Below, one piece after another: positions 5,796-6,934 of a DNA stretch of 6,934 nucleotides; the first letter of the stretch is position 1; each line of letters opens with the position of its first letter. The stretch covers positions 1-6,934 of the forward strand of contig USGM01000137.1 in the NCBI GenBank assembly GCA_900554205.1. Reading direction: 5' to 3'. The notes under the pieces were generated by a model that saw only the letters and a list, made by a program, of their open reading frames with translations, had not been told where the DNA came from and made no database searches. A program made the translations under genes and the position numbers. Origin of the DNA: an uncultured Lachnospiraceae bacterium (GTDB taxonomy: Bacteria > Bacillota > Clostridia > Lachnospirales > Lachnospiraceae).

Positions 5796-5864
5796 CTGTC
5801 CGACAGGGCAGAAACACAAGCTTTCTGCTCACTGCCGCTTCTGATTCGTGGTTTTCCAAACCAC
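5796..5864 (-). promoter_or_regulatory. Hairpin-rich 5' leader of degV
   Basis: The roughly 100-base leader contains three hairpins in a row: GTGGTTT/AAACCAC (5864-5848, 3-base loop), GCAGAAA/TTTCTGC (5828-5808, 7-base loop) and CTGT/ACAG (5806-5796, 3-base loop). An alternative pairing of the segment near 5790-5797 with that near 5819-5827 would compete with the middle hairpin. No known riboswitch class was recognised. Confidence 0.4.
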
Positions 5865-5893
5865 ATTATATCATCCAACAAACCATTTTACAA
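5865..5893 (-). promoter_or_regulatory. Sigma-A-like promoter of degV
   Basis: On the minus strand, TTGTAA (5893-5888), 17 bases, then a perfect TATAAT (5870-5865), about 110 bases before the degV start. Confidence 0.65.
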
Positions 5894-5923
5894 ACTTTAT
5901 TTCAAATAATACAAAATGTCACA

Positions 5924-5951
5924 CTTATTTCTTCAACCTTATTTCTCCAAC
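5924..5951. repeat. 14-bp tandem duplication at the end of the germination gene
   Basis: CTTATTTCTTCAAC (5924-5937) and CTTATTTCTCCAAC (5938-5951) are adjacent copies with one difference. The second copy contains the stop codon of the germination gene, so the stop and flanking codons have been duplicated just downstream. Confidence 0.75.
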
Positions 5952-6934
5952 GCCCCCGGAAGCCGCCTGCGTATCACACGGTTTTTCAGGTTTTTCCAGT
6001 CGAATGGAATAAGCGGATAAATGTAACTTCCACCGGCAACCGTCCGGTTTGTGCACAGCGCGAGAACCGCAACCACAACACCCCCGATATAACCCCACAG
6101 CCCGAACCACTCTGTAAACAGAAGATTCAGGATGCGCAGAAATTTCAGTGCATAGCCAAGCTCATAATTCGCCTGCGTGTAATTCGCTATCGCCACAAAC
6201 GCCATATAGAGCATGACCTCCGCGTTGAACCAGCCGCTGTTCACCGAAAATTCTCCCAGCACCAGCGCAGCAAGAACACTAAGCGGCGTACTCAGCATAT
6301 TCGGCGTATTCACTGCTGCGAGTTTCAACCCATCAATCGCCACCTCGAGGATCAGAAATTGCCAGATCAACGGAATGTTCGGCTCCTCCCGCAGAAGCAC
6401 AAAGGAAAAGCTCTCCGGCACCCAGTCCACATGATTCATCATCAGCAGGAAGGTCGGCGTCATAAAATAAGTAAATAATGTGATCAGCAGTCTTGTCAGC
6501 CGCAGATAGGTTCCCGTGATCGGTGGAAAATAATAGTCGTCTGCCTCCTCTATGACATCAAAGATTGAGGTCGGCAGAATCATCGCAGACGGTGAATTAT
6601 CGACCAGAATGACGATGTTGCCCTCCAGCACCTGTGCCGCCGCCGTGTCCGGGCGCTCCGTGTATTTAAACTTCGGAAAAGGATTATACCATTTTTTCTG
6701 GTAGAGACACTCCGCAAGGGATTCCTGATTCATCGTGAGGGAGTCCACATTGATCTCCCTGATTTTCCGCCGGATCTCCTTAAGAAATCTGTCATCCACG
6801 CGATCCTTCATATAGCAGAGTACAATATCCGTCTTGGAACTTTTTCCCGCACGCATCATCTCCATGTGGAGATCCACGCTGCGGATTCTGCGGCGGATCA
6901 GCGCCGTATTGAAGACCACCGTCTCGACAAAGCC
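5939..6934 (-). CDS. spoVAF: SpoVAF/GerA-family spore germination protein, C-terminal part
   Basis: The gene enters from the right edge; 331 residues are visible before the stop at 5941-5939. It opens with GFVETVVFNTALIRRRIRS, the typical core of GerA-type A subunits, followed by GKSSKTDIVLCY, a soluble region, and KYTERPDTAAAQVLEGNIVI with DNSPSAMILPT. Then come about five hydrophobic segments (roughly visible residues 143-168, 189-207, 214-228, 238-252 and 263-294) and a basic tail. The YTERPD element and the WPFIPF-like YPLIPFDWKNL ending are closer, from memory, to SpoVAF than to nutrient-receptor GerAA/GerKA proteins. Either way it acts in the spore inner membrane during germination. The family is near 480-500 residues, so about 150 N-terminal residues lie outside the window. 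Other spoVA genes are not downstream, where degV follows instead. Confidence 0.85.
   Translation of the reverse strand, partial: GFVETVVFNTALIRRRIRSVDLHMEMMRAGKSSKTDIVLCYMKDRVDDRFLKEIRRKIREINVDSLTMNQESLAECLYQKKWYNPFPKFKYTERPDTAAAQVLEGNIVILVDNSPSAMILPTSIFDVIEEADDYYFPPITGTYLRLTRLLITLFTYFMTPTFLLMMNHVDWVPESFSFVLLREEPNIPLIWQFLILEVAIDGLKLAAVNTPNMLSTPLSVLAALVLGEFSVNSGWFNAEVMLYMAFVAIANYTQANYELGYALKFLRILNLLFTEWFGLWGYIGGVVVAVLALCTNRTVAGGSYIYPLIPFDWKNLKNRVIRRRLPGALEK

Noticed and set aside
6213..6434. 73-codon + strand open frame
   Set aside because: It is antisense to the membrane part of the germination protein and has no recognisable content.

Overview
The window reads as a gut-type Clostridia genome, most likely Lachnospiraceae, with a foreign-looking left edge. 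Two sporulation or germination genes (cotJC and a SpoVAF-type GerA-family gene), strong GGAGG ribosome-binding sites, sigma-A-like promoters with 17-base spacers and moderate-to-low G+C support this. The taxonomic call is an inference from protein style. No rRNA, tRNA, CRISPR array or transposase was seen.

Left edge (1 to about 1013): bases 1-300 are about 66% G+C and encode, on the + strand, a fragment of a Pmp-like parallel beta-helix repeat protein. Near 291-317 this changes abruptly into the middle of a minus-strand AAA_14/DUF4143-type ATPase gene, of which only the N-terminal half remains. Its start (818), ribosome-binding site and promoter are intact, and an 11-bp inverted repeat overlaps the -35 box. 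The AT-rich leader (27% G+C over 841-960) then runs straight into a spore coat CotJC/manganese catalase gene that lacks its first third or so (joint near 1014). Three segments joined by two abrupt joints, each cutting a gene mid-domain, point to a chimeric assembly or a recent rearrangement.

Centre (1014-4166): the cotJC remnant ends at a good terminator (1521-1555). On the minus strand, an ABC-F ATPase gene (3928 to 2390) is followed 81 bases later by a regulator gene (2308 to 1574) that has its own promoter. The regulator is the most unusual gene here: an XRE-type helix-turn-helix joined to a soluble domain that closely resembles the cytoplasmic domain of the flagellar export protein FlhA, with no membrane part. 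The two genes may form a functional pair. The ABC-F leader holds a 20-bp near-palindrome and a 112-bp imperfect palindrome.

Right (4167-6934), all on the minus strand: a PAP2 membrane phosphatase with its own promoter; a DegV/FakB-type fatty-acid-binding protein with its own promoter, a hairpin-rich leader and a strong terminator; and the C-terminal two thirds of a SpoVAF/GerA-family germination protein that runs off the right edge. The DegV and PAP2 genes are separated by a terminator and a fresh promoter, so they are probably independent units. The germination gene has no visible terminator before the degV promoter.
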